Source: Deltaproteobacteria bacterium
Lineage (GTDB): Bacteria > Myxococcota_A > Polyangia > Polyangiales > Houyiibacteriaceae
Direction of reading: 5' to 3'
Assembly (NCBI GenBank): GCA_017644045.1
Contig: JAEPMI010000005.1
Coordinates: 558,001 to 622,000 of the forward strand
Length of the DNA: 64,000 nt
This document shows, piece after piece, positions 1-8,131 of this stretch. The position numbers and the translations under genes were made by a program. Under the pieces are notes generated by a model, which saw only the letters and a program-made list of their open reading frames with translations, searched no databases and had not been told where the DNA came from. Positions within the stretch are counted from its first letter, which is position 1. The number at the start of each line of letters is the position of its first letter.

Positions 1-992
1 TCGGTCCCCATGTCGGCGTGAGAGTGGAAGCCGCAGGGCTGGAAGCATTGGCAGCCGGCTGGGCTCTGGACGCAAGGCGCCTCGCCGCAGACCCGGTCGT
101 CCGCGCACGCGCCGAGGAGCTCCCCCGAGGACAGGCCGGGAATGACGCAGCGGCGCGCGGCGCCCTCGGCGCCGAAGCAATGGGTACCGGTGGGACAGTC
201 TTCGTCGGCGACGCAGGTCGACTCGCAGAAGTGCTCCGCGGGGTCGAAGGCTCGCTGGGCGGGAGGCTCGAGCAGGGAGTCCGCCAACGCGTCGGCGACG
301 AAGGGCTCGACGGCGTCCGCTCGAACCGCGAGGGCATACTCGGCGCAGGCGGGGTCGCCACGGCTGGTGACGCCGATCAACGCGCCGGCTTCGTCGAGCA
401 CGGGCCCGCCGCTGTCGCCCCGGCAGCTCATCGCCGGGTCCGGGACGATGCGCAGCTCGGTGGCCTCGACCGCTTCGACGCGACCGCTGCCGCTTCGGCG
501 CACCCCGCCTCCGGAGTCGTCCGCGCTGGTGCCGCCATAACCGAGCATGGTCACGCTCGCGTCGACCGACCCCTCGTCCACGGATCCGAGGGCGACGGGA
601 GTCACGGGTGCGTCGGACTCGAGCACGAGCACCGCGAGGTCGTACGCGCGACTCCCCGGGTCGTAGCTCGGGTGCGGACGCCCCCGGCTCACCGCGACGA
701 GGGTGCCCGCGCCCTCGATGTCCGCGTCGAAGAGCACCATCAGGTCGCGCACGGACCCGTCGCCGATGCAGTGGGCCGCGGTGATCACCGCTCTCGGGCC
801 GATGAGCGTCCCGGTGCAGCGGAGCTGACGCGGAATCGGGGTACAGCTGGGGGCACGCTCCACGATCGCCACCACCTGGACCGCGTCGGGTGCGAGCTCG
901 CCGTCGAGGATCGGCGCAGTCTGCCTCCCCGTCGGCTCCGCGCAGCCGAGCGCGTAGAGCATCGCCAGCGCGAGGAACGAGAGCCGACCCAT
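1..992 (-). CDS. Trypsin-like serine protease lipoprotein (3' end outside the window)
   Basis: A secreted chymotrypsin-fold endopeptidase. I translated the minus strand from the ATG at 992: a short hydrophobic signal ends in the lipobox ALGC (Cys about 17), followed by the full catalytic triad in order: TAAHC (His about 74), AYDLAVL (Asp about 118) and CRGDSGGPV (Ser about 194). After about residue 240 comes a Cys-rich tail with CxxDxDCPxGTxC-type spacing, resembling small disulfide modules common in myxobacterial exported proteins. The reading frame is open at base 1, so at least 330 residues are present and the C-terminus is missing. It is divergent from the lipoprotein at 1047. Substrate is unknown. 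Seen: triad and lipobox; family function is established; periplasmic or surface location is inferred. Confidence 0.9.
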   Translation of the reverse strand, partial: MGRLSFLALAMLYALGCAEPTGRQTAPILDGELAPDAVQVVAIVERAPSCTPIPRQLRCTGTLIGPRAVITAAHCIGDGSVRDLMVLFDADIEGAGTLVAVSRGRPHPSYDPGSRAYDLAVLVLESDAPVTPVALGSVDEGSVDASVTMLGYGGTSADDSGGGVRRSGSGRVEAVEATELRIVPDPAMSCRGDSGGPVLDEAGALIGVTSRGDPACAEYALAVRADAVEPFVADALADSLLEPPAQRAFDPAEHFCESTCVADEDCPTGTHCFGAEGAARRCVIPGLSSGELLGACADDRVCGEAPCVQSPAGCQCFQPCGFHSHADMGT

Positions 993-1046
993 GCCCACAG
1001 TCTACGGGAGACTGGCCCGCGCGCGCGGGACCTCTATGATCCCCTC

Positions 1047-1574
1047 ATGAAGCATGTCTCGGGATCGATCGTTGCGGTCGCACTGCTGGTGAGCTGCGCT
1101 GACCGCACCCCACCGACGGACCTGGATGGGATGTACGAGGTCACCGAACGGCTGGAGGGGTCGTGCGACGCCGAGCTGACGCCAGCCACGATCGGGGCGA
1201 CCGGCCGCTTCTTCAGGCTCGAGTACACGGAAGGCTCGAGCCCGGTCCGGCGGGCCCAGCTGGAGTACTTCAGGTGCGACACGGCAGACCCGGACTCGTG
1301 CAGCCCGACGTCGTCCCAGGACCTCTCGTTCGGTCCCGCCGGCAGCACCTGGAGCGGCAGCCTCGCCACCGCGAGCGCGGGCTGCGTCCTTCGCTTCCGC
1401 CATCGCGAGCTCTATGAGAGCGACGAGGGCGTCGAGATCATCCAGACCACCTACGGAGAGACCGACGAATCGATCCCGACCGAGGCGGATGGATGCGAGG
1501 ACTTGGAAGCGCTCGACCGCGGTCGCCGGATGCCGTGCCTCTCGGTGGTGGAAATCCGGGCCGCCTTGCTCTGA
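1047..1574 (+). CDS. Hypothetical lipoprotein
   Basis: A 175-residue protein whose start was chosen at the ATG at 1047, because the first 18 residues form a signal with the lipobox LVSC; the same frame is open upstream but without signal character. The mature part has four to six cysteines in regions such as GSCDAEL, YFRCDT and SAGCVLRF, which suggests a disulfide-stabilised beta fold. No family recognised. It is divergent from the trypsin-like gene and convergent with the foldase gene downstream, with one base between the stop codons, so no intrinsic terminator fits between them. Confidence 0.7.
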   Translation: MKHVSGSIVAVALLVSCADRTPPTDLDGMYEVTERLEGSCDAELTPATIGATGRFFRLEYTEGSSPVRRAQLEYFRCDTADPDSCSPTSSQDLSFGPAGSTWSGSLATASAGCVLRFRHRELYESDEGVEIIQTTYGETDESIPTEADGCEDLEALDRGRRMPCLSVVEIRAALL

Positions 1575-1575
1575 G

Positions 1576-2640
1576 CTACTCGGCTTCTTCCGGCGCCGCT
1601 TGCGCGCCCTGGGAGGCGCCGGTCTCGCGGCCGTCTTCGTGCGGGTCGCGAGCGGGCAGGCCCTTGGTCGGCTCGATCGGCTCGAGGCGGATGGGCCGCA
1701 TCCGCTCGGTGTGGAGCTCCACGGTGGCGTCGTTCCGCAGACCGCGAACGAAGCTGTCGATGGCCTCCTGACGGCGCTCGCGCCAGAGGCGGAGGCGGAT
1801 CCCCTCTGCCGCCTGCGCGAGGGCGCGGACCTCGGCCTCGCGGCTGCCGGTGAGCTTCACGATGCTGAAGTTCTCGCCGACCTGGACGGGGCCGCCCACC
1901 GAGCCGAGCTCGGTGAGCTCGAAGGCGGCCGCGACGAGGGCCTCGTCGACGGGCGGGTCGTCCTCGTTGGCGTTCGGCGGGCGACCGGTCTGGGTGAAGT
2001 AGCGGAGGTCGCCGCCGCGGAGCTTGGTCTCGGTGTCGATCGAGTGCTGACGGGCGAGCGCGCGGAACTCGCGGTTGTCGGCGTCCCGCGCCTCGGCCAG
2101 GAGCGCGTCGGCCGCCTCCCGGCTCGGCAGGAGGATGTGGCTGGCCCGGCGCATCGCCGGCCGAGAGAACTCCGCGGTGTGCTCGTCGTAGTAGGCCTGG
2201 ATGTCTTCGTCGGTGACCGACTCGCGGGTGACCTGGTCGTCGACCTGCTGCTCGATGAGCTTCTGGACCATCTGCTGCTGGACCTGCTGCTCGACGGCAC
2301 CCGAGTCACCGTACTCGAGCCGCTCGGCCTCGCGCGCGAGGAGCTCGAAACGCACCAGCCCGTCGGCCAGCTCGCGGAGCTTGGCCGGATCGCGATAGCG
2401 GACCCGGAGGAAGGGCGACTGAGCCGCGATGGCGTCCTCGATGTCCCCGACCGTGATCTGCACGTCGCCGACGGAGGCGTAGACCCGCGCTCGGCGAGCC
2501 TCTTCCTGCTCGCTCCGCTCGGGCGCGGCCTCCGGCGTCTCGGTCTCCGTGGGCTCGGGCGCGTCGTCCGCGGGCTGAGCCACGGCCGTACCGCACCCGA
2601 TGAGGAGGATCAGGGAGAGACTCAGGCGCTGCGAAGTCAT
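1576..2640 (-). CDS. PpiC/SurA-type peptidyl-prolyl isomerase lipoprotein
   Basis: Periplasmic foldase of the parvulin class, 354 residues from the ATG at 2640, where the signal MTSQRLSLSLILLIGC gives a lipobox Cys. A Pro/Glu-rich linker follows, then a SurA/PrsA-like helical N-domain (VGDVQITVGDIEDAI onward, with several coiled-coil-like EQQVQQQ stretches) and a parvulin domain around residues 165-270 (ASHILLPS, then GGDLRYFTQTG). The charged C-terminal tail is low in complexity. In this family such proteins assist folding of exported or outer-membrane proteins; the next gene upstream on this strand is a candidate outer-membrane protein, which suggests but does not prove a client relation. 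An upstream in-frame start at 2673 lacks signal logic. Confidence 0.85.
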   Translation of the reverse strand: MTSQRLSLSLILLIGCGTAVAQPADDAPEPTETETPEAAPERSEQEEARRARVYASVGDVQITVGDIEDAIAAQSPFLRVRYRDPAKLRELADGLVRFELLAREAERLEYGDSGAVEQQVQQQMVQKLIEQQVDDQVTRESVTDEDIQAYYDEHTAEFSRPAMRRASHILLPSREAADALLAEARDADNREFRALARQHSIDTETKLRGGDLRYFTQTGRPPNANEDDPPVDEALVAAAFELTELGSVGGPVQVGENFSIVKLTGSREAEVRALAQAAEGIRLRLWRERRQEAIDSFVRGLRNDATVELHTERMRPIRLEPIEPTKGLPARDPHEDGRETGASQGAQAAPEEAE

Positions 2641-2707
2641 CGGCGCGCAGCCTTTCACGGCCCTGGCCCCCATTCAAGCCACGGCCCCCCTGCCCTCAGA
2701 GCCCCAA

Positions 2708-2897
2708 CGCAATCGCACGGAGACACGAAGAATCACAGAGAGCACAAAGATCGGAGATTTGGGGCTCGGCGCGCCGCGGTGACGCGAGCCAACGGGCGAG
2801 GTCTCGCGCGAACGCCGGCGCGATCGCTTCCCGTCCCTAGCGAAACCTGCGGTTCTTTGTGTGTTCTCTGTGTTCCTTCCTGGCTTTGTGCGATGCG
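2708..2897. repeat. Long imperfect inverted repeat (REP/MITE-like)
   Basis: The only intergenic stretch near 300 bases in the left half (2641-2934) holds two purine/pyrimidine-skewed arms: 2708-2751 (contains CACGGAGACACGAAG and CACAGAGAGCACAAAG) and 2853-2897 (contains TTCTTTGTGTGTTCTCTGTG). The right arm's reverse complement aligns with the left arm over about 44 bases with roughly ten differences. A GC-rich spacer of about 100 bases separates them. The arms are much more AT-rich than the surroundings and are not coding on either strand. This arm type resembles dispersed repeats seen in several environmental bacterial genomes; I cannot verify copy number here. Confidence 0.65.
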
Positions 2898-2934
2898 TTT
2901 CGGCAGCCCGAGGCTTGGAGCGGGCCGGCGGCGC

Positions 2935-3867
2935 TCAGAAGCCGAAGGCGGCAGCGCCACCGACGAAGAAGCCGCTGAAGAGGTCGAAGCCGCCGTCGAT
3001 GCGGAAGACCAGCTGGTGGATGGGCTTGATGCGGATCGCCAGGTGGGGGGCGAGGCGGGCGTAGACCAGGGGGCGGCTGCCGCCGTCGATCCAGCTCGGC
3101 TCGACGCCGTAGTTGCCGCCGGTCACGTCACAGCGATCGCCACCGACCGGGTTGCCGGGACCGGCGCAGGCGGCCCAGCCGCCGACGCTGCCGGGCGCGG
3201 TGCTCTCGTAGGCCTCGTTGCGGTGCAGGTCGCCCCACACGCCGCCGATACCGATGTCGAGGCCGTACTCGAGGCCAATCCAATCGGTGAACATGGTCGA
3301 CCAGAGGAAGGCCGCGCCGATGAAGGCCGCCTTGAGCTCGGAGTCGATGAACTCGGTCTCGCCGATCGTGTCGCCGTTGCCGCGGAAGGGGCCGTTGACG
3401 AAGTACGCCTGGTACCAGAGCGAGGCGACGATCTCGAAGTTGTCCTTCCGGATCGTGAGCTCGAGACCAGCCGCCGGGTTGTCCGCCGGGGTCTGCTCGT
3501 CCGTGAAGAGGCTGATCAGGAACTTCGGCGTCCAGGTGTGCCGGTAGAAGATGCCCAGGAAGAAGTACTGGGTGTGCTCCTCCTCGAACGGGTCGGTGGC
3601 CGAGCGCTGATCCGGATCGACGTCGGACTCGTCCTCCGCGAGGGCCTGCTCGTCGTCGATCCGGCCGCTGTTCTCCGGGTCGGTCGTGTCGACCGGCTCG
3701 GCGGTCGCAGCCGCCTCGGGACCGAGCGGATCCGCCGCTGGGTCACCGGTGTCGGCCGGCCCGGGATCGCTCGCGCCAGGGCCGGCGGCGGGATCCTCTT
3801 CGTCCAATTGAGCAAACGCGGGCGCCGTGAACGCCAACGCCACCAAGCAAGTCAAGACTCGAACCAT
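2935..3867 (-). CDS. Putative outer-membrane/secreted protein
   Basis: A 310-residue protein starting at the ATG at 3867, where a clean signal peptide ends in APAFAQ. Residues 20-90 are an acidic, Ala/Pro/Gly/Asp-rich linker. The rest has alternating hydrophobic and aromatic residues (YFFLGIFYRHTW, IVASLWYQAYFV, IGLEYGLDIGIGGVWG), repeated amphipathic strands and a C-terminal Phe (GGAAAFGF), the typical end signal of BAM-assembled beta-barrels. One cysteine pair (AACAGPGN, DRCDV) may be disulfide-bonded. It lies upstream of the parvulin gene on the same strand but is separated by the inverted repeat. No specific family recognised; the barrel is an inference. Confidence 0.65.
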   Translation of the reverse strand: MVRVLTCLVALAFTAPAFAQLDEEDPAAGPGASDPGPADTGDPAADPLGPEAAATAEPVDTTDPENSGRIDDEQALAEDESDVDPDQRSATDPFEEEHTQYFFLGIFYRHTWTPKFLISLFTDEQTPADNPAAGLELTIRKDNFEIVASLWYQAYFVNGPFRGNGDTIGETEFIDSELKAAFIGAAFLWSTMFTDWIGLEYGLDIGIGGVWGDLHRNEAYESTAPGSVGGWAACAGPGNPVGGDRCDVTGGNYGVEPSWIDGGSRPLVYARLAPHLAIRIKPIHQLVFRIDGGFDLFSGFFVGGAAAFGF

Positions 3868-3951
3868 GCTGTCCTCCACTGACAAAACTACCCTGCGGAG
3901 GGATCGGAGCCAAGAACGGGATCACCCGGTGTGAGAAGGCTGATACGCGGA

Positions 3952-4806
3952 TCACGGTTCGAAGTGGGCCACGAGCACATCGGCGAGGGCCTCGGGCGCC
4001 TCCCAGTGCATCATGTGGCCGACCCCCGGGAGCTCGACGAGCCGGCCCTTCGGGATCACCGCGAGGCGCTCGGCTTCGTCGGCGAGTCGGTAGCCCTTCT
4101 CCGCCCCGACGACCAAGGTCGGGACCGCGATCGCGCGGAGGTACTGGGTGAAGAGCGCCGCCTGGAAGACCGAGGGCGAGGGCGTGCGATGCAGCCGATC
4201 GAAGGACCACTGGCGACCTTCGTCGACCGCGCGGGTGCCCTTCTCGGCCAGGAACGCGCCGAGGTCTTCACTCAGCGCCGGGTTCTGCCGCCGCATGCGG
4301 GCCACGGCCTCTTTCAGGGTGAAGGTCCGGCCCTCCTTCGCTCGGGCACGGGCGACACCGTGAAGCCAGAGCTGCAGCTTCTCCGGAGCCTTGGCGACCG
4401 GTTGGTCGGGCGGCCCGAGCCCTTCGAGCAGGGCGAGGGTGTGGAGCCGATCGGAGCGGACCGCGGCGAACATCGTGACCGCCGAGCCACCCATCGAGTG
4501 ACCGACCAGGTGGGCCTTCTCGCCCTCGGGGACCAGCGAAGGCCAGAGCTCGTCCAGGTCGAGCACGTAGTCGGCGAAGTGGTAGTAGCCGCCGGCCCCG
4601 ATGTGCTCGGTCTCGCCGTGGCCGCGCCAGTCCCACGCGACGCAGCGGAAGCCGCGGGCGCTCAGCGCCTTCGCGACGTCGCGGAAAGACCACGCCATGT
4701 CGAGGAAGCCATGGGCGAGCAGCACGGTCGGGCCGTCGCCCAGCCACTCGAGCACGTGGTGGCGGAGGCCGTTGGCCTCGACGAAGCGCTCCGTCGGGTC
4801 GCTCAC
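3952..4806 (-). CDS. Alpha/beta hydrolase
   Basis: A 284-residue cytosolic alpha/beta-hydrolase. Visible landmarks: oxyanion-hole segment LLAHGFLD, AWDWRGHGETE, nucleophile elbow VGHSMGGS, the acid-region VPTLVVGAEKG and the catalytic His in GVGHMMHWE near the C-terminus. I chose the GTG at 4806, since it overlaps the stop of the upstream oxidase gene (GTGA at 4803-4806), a translational-coupling arrangement, and gives a natural N-terminus (SDPTERFVEANGLRHHVLEW). The substrate cannot be told from sequence; the fold includes esterases, haloperoxidases and epoxide hydrolases, and no halide or epoxide signature is clear. Confidence 0.85.
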   Translation of the reverse strand: MSDPTERFVEANGLRHHVLEWLGDGPTVLLAHGFLDMAWSFRDVAKALSARGFRCVAWDWRGHGETEHIGAGGYYHFADYVLDLDELWPSLVPEGEKAHLVGHSMGGSAVTMFAAVRSDRLHTLALLEGLGPPDQPVAKAPEKLQLWLHGVARARAKEGRTFTLKEAVARMRRQNPALSEDLGAFLAEKGTRAVDEGRQWSFDRLHRTPSPSVFQAALFTQYLRAIAVPTLVVGAEKGYRLADEAERLAVIPKGRLVELPGVGHMMHWEAPEALADVLVAHFEP

Positions 4807-5936
4807 GACGCGAACCGCCGCGGGTCGACGAGGTGCTCGGGGGTGTCGTCCGGGATGGCGACGCCCGCGATGCCATGCGCGATGAGCTCCGCGGTCGCGG
4901 GCGCCAGCAGGATGCCATTGCGGAAGTGGCCGCTCGCGAGCCAGAGGTTCTCGGGGCCGGCGCCGCCCACGAGCGGCAGGCCATCGGCGGTGCCCGGCCG
5001 GAAGCTCGACCACTGGTCCTGGAGCGGCGCCTCCGCCAGGCGCGGCGCGAGGGTGGTCGCCAGGTCGACGATGGAGCGGATGCCTCCGAGCGTGACCTCG
5101 CGGCGGTAGCCGACGCGCTCCTCGGTGGAGCCGCAGAGCACGCGTCCGTCGGGTCGCGTGACCACGTAGCCGCCCGCGCCGAAGATCAACCGGCGGAAGA
5201 CCGGCGGACGGGTCTGGGTCGCGACGATCTGACCGCGCACCGGATGAATGCCCGCGGCGGCCAGCTCGAGGCCGGGCACCAGGCTGGTCCAGCTGCCGGC
5301 CGCGACCACGACGTGGTCGGCTTCGAGGATCTCGCCACCGACGCGGACGCCGCGGACCCGGCCGCTCTCGACGAGGACCTCGTGCACCACGGCGCCGCTC
5401 CGGAAGACCGCGCCGGCGGCCTCGGCCGCGAGGGCGAGCGCCCGGAGGAGCAGCCTCGGCTCGAGCTGGGCCTCTTCGGGCAGGTCGATCGCGGCGCGAA
5501 CGCCTGCGGCCAACGACGGCTCGCGCTCGCGCGCCGCGGCGCCGTCGAGCACCTCGTGCGGGTAGCCGGCGAGCGCCTTCGCGTGCACATCGAGCGCGTG
5601 CTCGTCGTCGCCTCCGAAGGCGACCACCATCGCCCCGCACCGGCGGAAGCCGATGTCGAGCTGGTGTTCTTCGCGCAGCCATTCCGCCTGCGCCGCGTGC
5701 AGCTCCCGGCTCCAGGCACCGAGCTTCAACAGCGTGCCCACGTGGTCACGCGCCACCGGGTGACCCGCCTCGGCGCCCGGTGCGAGCATGCCCGCAGCAG
5801 CGCTCGACGCTTCGGCCCCAGGCACGCTGCGCTCGAGCACGACGGTCTTCAGGCCTTCCCGCTGGAGCCGCAGCGCCGTGCTGCAGCCCATCACCCCGCC
5901 GCCGACGAGGATGACGTCCGGTCGTGCTTCACTCAT
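4803..5936 (-). CDS. thiO: Glycine oxidase ThiO-like FAD-dependent oxidoreductase
   Basis: A 377-residue DAO-family flavoenzyme. In thiamine biosynthesis ThiO oxidises glycine to dehydroglycine for the thiazole ring. The start at 5936 puts the Rossmann dinucleotide motif VILVGGGVMGCSTA next to the N-terminus; further family features are ASSAAAGMLAP (about residues 45-60), HPVRGQIVA, the FAD-binding C-terminal GLPLVGGAGPENLWLASGHFRNGILLAPATAE and a length matching ThiO. No other thiamine gene is visible nearby, so the exact substrate could be another D-amino acid or sarcosine-like amine. Its stop overlaps the start of the hydrolase gene by four bases. Confidence 0.8.
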   Translation of the reverse strand: MSEARPDVILVGGGVMGCSTALRLQREGLKTVVLERSVPGAEASSAAAGMLAPGAEAGHPVARDHVGTLLKLGAWSRELHAAQAEWLREEHQLDIGFRRCGAMVVAFGGDDEHALDVHAKALAGYPHEVLDGAAAREREPSLAAGVRAAIDLPEEAQLEPRLLLRALALAAEAAGAVFRSGAVVHEVLVESGRVRGVRVGGEILEADHVVVAAGSWTSLVPGLELAAAGIHPVRGQIVATQTRPPVFRRLIFGAGGYVVTRPDGRVLCGSTEERVGYRREVTLGGIRSIVDLATTLAPRLAEAPLQDQWSSFRPGTADGLPLVGGAGPENLWLASGHFRNGILLAPATAELIAHGIAGVAIPDDTPEHLVDPRRFAS

Positions 5937-6089
5937 CGCGAGAGAAGCTAGCAGGATGGGACGGCAGCGCCCGCGGTGGCCAGAGGGACCCCGGAGGACG
6001 CTGCGCGAAGCGCGAGGACGCACCGAGCGGCTCCGCCGCGAGACCTTCAGGTTTTTGGGGGAGCGAGGAGCGATTCACTCGCGACGAGC

Positions 6090-6113
6090 GGGGGGATTTT
6101 TCAAAATCCCCCC
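6090..6113 (-). terminator. Hairpin overlapping the end of the rseP-like gene
   Basis: A perfect dyad GGGGGGATTTT / AAAATCCCCCC with a two-base loop sits on the last base of the stop codon of the site-2 protease gene. Its middle A/T pairs give an unusual GC-AT stem. No U-tract follows, so it may act as a 3' stability element or in both directions rather than as a standard intrinsic terminator. The rest of the gap to the thiO start (5937-6089) shows no gene. Confidence 0.5.
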
Positions 6114-7219
6114 TAAGACCAGTTGCCGATGTCGCGGACGGTCACCAGGATCAGCACGCCCAATAGGAGGAGGATGCCGATGAAGTGCACCATCGCTTCG
6201 ACCTTCTCGTTCGGCCGCCGGCGGGTGATCACCTCGTAGGCCAGGAAGGTCAGCCGACCCCCGTCGAGCGCGGGCAGCGGGAGCAGGTTGAACATGCCGA
6301 GGGCGACCGAGAGGAGCACCAGCACGATGAAGAAGTGCGTCGGTCCGTTCTGCACCGCGGTGCCGACCATGCGCGTCATCGCGACCGGCCCACCGATGTT
6401 CTCGGTGTGGCGCTCCCGGATCATCCCGCCGATGGCGGTGAGCTGCATCTCCGTCAGCTTCCAGGGGAACACCAGCGCTGCCCACGCGGCCTCCTTCGCA
6501 TCGAAGGCGACGTACTTGGGCTCGGGTTGAACCGGCGCGACACCGATCAACCCGCGCCCGTCCTCGTTCGCGCGGGGGGCGATGGTGAACGTCATCCGTT
6601 CACCGTCACGCTCGATGATGTACTCGGTGTCCTGACCGCCGCGGTCCTTGGTCTGCTCCGTGAGGTCGCTGACGTTGGCCACCGCCACGCCGTTCGCCTC
6701 GACGAAGATGTCGCCCGCCTGGATGCCCGCCTCTTCGGCGGCCGAGTCCTCGATGACCTCGTGCACCGTCATCGGCTCGTGCGGCGCGGTCTGCGAGCGC
6801 TCGTCGTCGGGCATGAAGACGTTGCTCAGCCACGGGAACGCCGGCCAGCCCGCGAGGCTGATGAAGAACACCAGGATCGACGCGGTGAGGTAGTTGGCGA
6901 TCGGTCCCGCCGCGATGGTCACGATCCGGGCGAAGGCGCTCTTGTTGGTGAAGAGCTCCGGGTCGTCTGGGTCGACCTCCTCGTGGGGGTTCATCCCCGC
7001 GATCTGCACGTACGCGAGGAAGGGGATCGCGGCGACCTGGAAGATCGTCGGGCTACCCTTCGGCTGGTACTTGAAGAGCGTCGGACCAAAGCCGATCGAG
7101 TAGCGGGTCACCCGCATCCCGAAGGCTCGCGCCGCGAAGTAATGACCACTCTCGTGCACGATCACGAGGATCGAGATTCCGAGGATGGCGAAGATGATCT
7201 CGACCGGGCCCAAAGGCAC
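6113..7219 (-). CDS. rseP: Site-2 metalloprotease, RseP family
   Basis: Inner-membrane intramembrane zinc protease of the RseP/RIP family, 368 residues, which cuts membrane-bound anti-sigma factors or other single-pass proteins. The first transmembrane helix carries HESGH (residues 22-26), the zinc motif; a central PDZ domain lies at about 150-225 (SAAEEAGIQAGDIFVEANG), and the third ligand motif LLPLPALDGGR lies near residue 325, followed by a final membrane helix. The start is a GTG at 7219, which leaves the first helix complete. In many bacteria it sits beside dxr, cdsA or bamA; here the neighbours differ, so the partner sigma-factor pathway is not indicated. Confidence 0.93.
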   Translation of the reverse strand: MPLGPVEIIFAILGISILVIVHESGHYFAARAFGMRVTRYSIGFGPTLFKYQPKGSPTIFQVAAIPFLAYVQIAGMNPHEEVDPDDPELFTNKSAFARIVTIAAGPIANYLTASILVFFISLAGWPAFPWLSNVFMPDDERSQTAPHEPMTVHEVIEDSAAEEAGIQAGDIFVEANGVAVANVSDLTEQTKDRGGQDTEYIIERDGERMTFTIAPRANEDGRGLIGVAPVQPEPKYVAFDAKEAAWAALVFPWKLTEMQLTAIGGMIRERHTENIGGPVAMTRMVGTAVQNGPTHFFIVLVLLSVALGMFNLLPLPALDGGRLTFLAYEVITRRRPNEKVEAMVHFIGILLLLGVLILVTVRDIGNWS

Positions 7220-7273
7220 GAGCGCAGGGTAGCAGGCTCCGGCTCGAAGTCCCGCCGACCTTTTGAGGGGCAG

Positions 7274-8080
7274 TCAGAAGGTGACGAAGAGCTGGGCGCC
7301 CGCGCCCATGACGCTGAAGTGGGCCTGGGGACCCCGGGGCCGGGCGGCCATCGGCGGCTCGAGCTGGTCGAGATCGTCGAGGTCCGGCTCCCCTTGCTCT
7401 CCCCGACGCCGCGGGCCTCGCCCATAGCGGTGCTCGCAGACCGACCAGCGGACCTGGTCCCAATCGCCGATGGCCCGCTGGGGCCCGGTCCAGATGCGGC
7501 CCTGGGTGATCACGAAGCCGCCCACGATGAGGAAGGCGATCCGTCCGGGGTCGTCGAACTTCAGCGAGAGGGTGGTCGCCCAGGTCGCCGACCAGAGGAT
7601 CGGGAGCGCGTGGGCGCCGGGGCCACGGGCGAGGGTCTCGCGCGTGGCCGCGGTCTCGATGCTCTCGAGGCCATAGCGGAGCTTGGCTTCCCGCTCGGCC
7701 CGAGTGCTGGTGGGCATCCGTCGATAGCGCTGGGGGGAGTACGCCGCGGTCAGAGGGAAGATCCACATCTGAACGGTCGCCAGCGAAGCGCCGACCATGC
7801 CGATGACCGAGGTCCAGCGCTGGGTCGTCCCGGGTTCGGAGCGCGCGTACTCGAAGATCTGATAGCCGACCACACCGCCGAAGAAGGCCTGCCAGCCGTA
7901 CCACCAGAGCCGCGCCCCGAGCTTGTGGTCCTGCAGGCGCTGGTCGACCATCGCGAGGCGCGCATCGAGCTCCGCCTCCTCGAGCTCTTCGAGGCAGGAG
8001 TAAGGGTCCTGAGCCTCGGCACGAGGGACCTCGACCACCACCGCCAACAGGCTCAGCGAAACGACGACCACCCAACGCAC
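7274..8080 (-). CDS. Hypothetical exported membrane protein
   Basis: A 268-residue protein with a signal sequence (VVVVSLSLLAVVVEVPRAEAQ) followed by a helical segment and about four hydrophobic stretches (AFFGGVVGYQIFEYA, VIGMVGASLATVQMWIFPLTAA, ILWSATWATTLSLKF, IAFLIVGGFVITQG). The last part is a charged Arg/Gly/Asp linker ending in a short hydrophobic segment and terminal Phe. No family recognised. It is on the same strand as the protease downstream and about 50 bases from the transglutaminase-like gene upstream, so co-transcription is possible. Confidence 0.65.
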   Translation of the reverse strand: MRWVVVVSLSLLAVVVEVPRAEAQDPYSCLEELEEAELDARLAMVDQRLQDHKLGARLWWYGWQAFFGGVVGYQIFEYARSEPGTTQRWTSVIGMVGASLATVQMWIFPLTAAYSPQRYRRMPTSTRAEREAKLRYGLESIETAATRETLARGPGAHALPILWSATWATTLSLKFDDPGRIAFLIVGGFVITQGRIWTGPQRAIGDWDQVRWSVCEHRYGRGPRRRGEQGEPDLDDLDQLEPPMAARPRGPQAHFSVMGAGAQLFVTF

Positions 8081-8131
8081 CGCGCGGGGATACCACGAAT
8101 CGGGTCAGCGACCGCGCCCCTTTCTTCGCGC

